Source: Actinoplanes sp. M2I2 (lineage in GTDB: Bacteria > Actinomycetota > Actinomycetes > Mycobacteriales > Micromonosporaceae). From it: a stretch of 64,000 nucleotides of DNA. The first letter of the stretch is position 1, and the number at the start of each line of letters is the position of its first letter. Below the pieces are notes generated by a model, which saw nothing but the letters and a program-made list of their open reading frames with translations, was not told where the DNA came from and did not search any database. Below, in pieces: positions 63,840 through 64,000 of the stretch. Both the position numbers and the translations under genes were made by a program. The stretch covers positions 310,001-374,000 of the forward strand of contig NZ_JALPVJ010000010.1 in NCBI RefSeq assembly GCF_023544445.1, given 5' to 3'.

Positions 63840-64000
63840 CGGTACGACGCCACCAGCGCCGTCAGGATCAACCCCCACCCGTTGACCAGCACGAACAACA
63901 AAAGCTTGAAGGGTAGAGCGACTGTCACCGGTGGCAGCATCATCATGCCCAGCGACATCAGGGACGCCGAGACCACCATGTCGATCAGCAGGAACGGGAT
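63836..64000 (-). CDS. fliP: Flagellar biosynthesis protein FliP, C-terminal part (5' end outside window)
   Basis: The last 54 residues are visible: IPFLLIDMVVSASLMSLGMMMLPPVTVALPFKLLLFVLVNGWGLILTALVASYR. The IPFLLIDMVVSASLMSLGMMM and PFKLLLFVLVNGW segments are conserved in the last membrane helices of FliP. FliQ has a different ending, so the gene is fliP and not fliQ. The TGA overlaps the fliR ATG. Confidence 0.9.
   Translation of the reverse strand: MPFLLIDMVVSASLMSLGMMMLPPVTVALPFKLLLFVLVNGWGLILTALVASYR

Noticed and set aside
63836..64000. FliQ as identity of the gene at the right edge
   Set aside because: Translation gives the last helices of FliP (IPFLLIDMVVSASLMSLGMMM, PFKLLLFVLVNGW), so the gene is fliP.
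1..64000. tRNA, rRNA, insertion sequence or phage integrase genes
   Set aside because: I read both strands and saw no cloverleaf with CCA-type end, rRNA signature, transposase or integrase motif. Short RNA genes could still be missed without a covariance search.

Overview
The window is high-GC actinobacterial DNA that looks like a motile, spore-forming member of the Micromonosporaceae close to Actinoplanes. Three things point there. A rex-hemA-hemC-hemD-hemB operon sits beside a bldN/rsbN developmental sigma/anti-sigma pair, a bS22 gene and an excisionase-like HTH gene, an order I associate with Streptomyces and its relatives. There is also a complete mycobacterial/actinobacterial-style phoP-phoR-phoU-gpmA-mshA neighbourhood. 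Finally, a large flagellar cluster occupies the right third of the window, with promoters of the form CTCA-N16-GCCGAA and a 21-bp direct-repeat box of the TcrA type that I recall from Actinoplanes missouriensis.

Layout. 1-4.0 kb: 3' end of a lytic transglycosylase, a tandem-GNAT acetyltransferase and a secreted endonuclease/exonuclease/phosphatase protein. 4.0-9.75 kb (minus strand): rex-hemACDB tetrapyrrole operon with a Rex operator over its promoter. 9.8-12.3 kb (minus): acyl-CoA synthetase, glutaredoxin-like protein and HAD hydrolase. 12.4-15.1 kb: bldN with a translationally coupled upstream small ORF and a BldD-like box, then rsbN with a BldN-like promoter. 15.1-21.7 kb: lipid acyltransferase/epimerase pair, bS22, HTH protein, proline dehydrogenase, CGNR zinc-finger protein, TIM-barrel isomerase and a Cys-rich protein. 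21.7-25.4 kb: Pho two-component system with PHO box, phoU and gpmA. 25.5-34.1 kb: two tandem MFS exporters, a broken phosphotransferase pseudogene in a repeat-rich, AT-richer stretch, a histone-H1-like SAP-domain protein, a YbjN protein, mshA, an SDR oxidoreductase and a methyltransferase. 34.2-38.3 kb: small signalling genes (receiver, histidine kinase), an SRPBCC protein and a PHP protein. 38.3 kb to the right edge: chemoreceptor and flagellar genes.

Flagellar region. On the minus strand flgN-flgK-flgL-fliW-csrA form one unit divergent from fliC. On the plus strand run fliC, fliD-fliS-(small ORF), flgB-flgC-fliE-fliF-fliG-fliH-fliI, then fliJ-(NlpC/P60+SLT muramidase)-fliK. From the right edge the minus-strand fliP-fliR-flhB-flhA-(degenerate FlhF-like)-(small membrane protein) unit converges on fliK. 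Pseudogene debris lies at the convergence point. fliQ is not between fliP and fliR, where it is normally found. FliA-type promoters can be read upstream of flgN, fliC, flgB, fliJ and flhA. CsrA/FliW next to fliC predicts translational feedback on flagellin.

The most unusual elements are a family of two long palindromes with a shared core and covarying arms (19.6-19.74 kb and 53.77-53.88 kb), the second abutting a 97-bp tandem repeat that interrupts the fli operon. Others are a 29-codon ORF coupled to bldN, an FlhF-like protein that has lost its P-loop, the missing fliQ, and a possible structured RNA at 28.95-29.13 kb.
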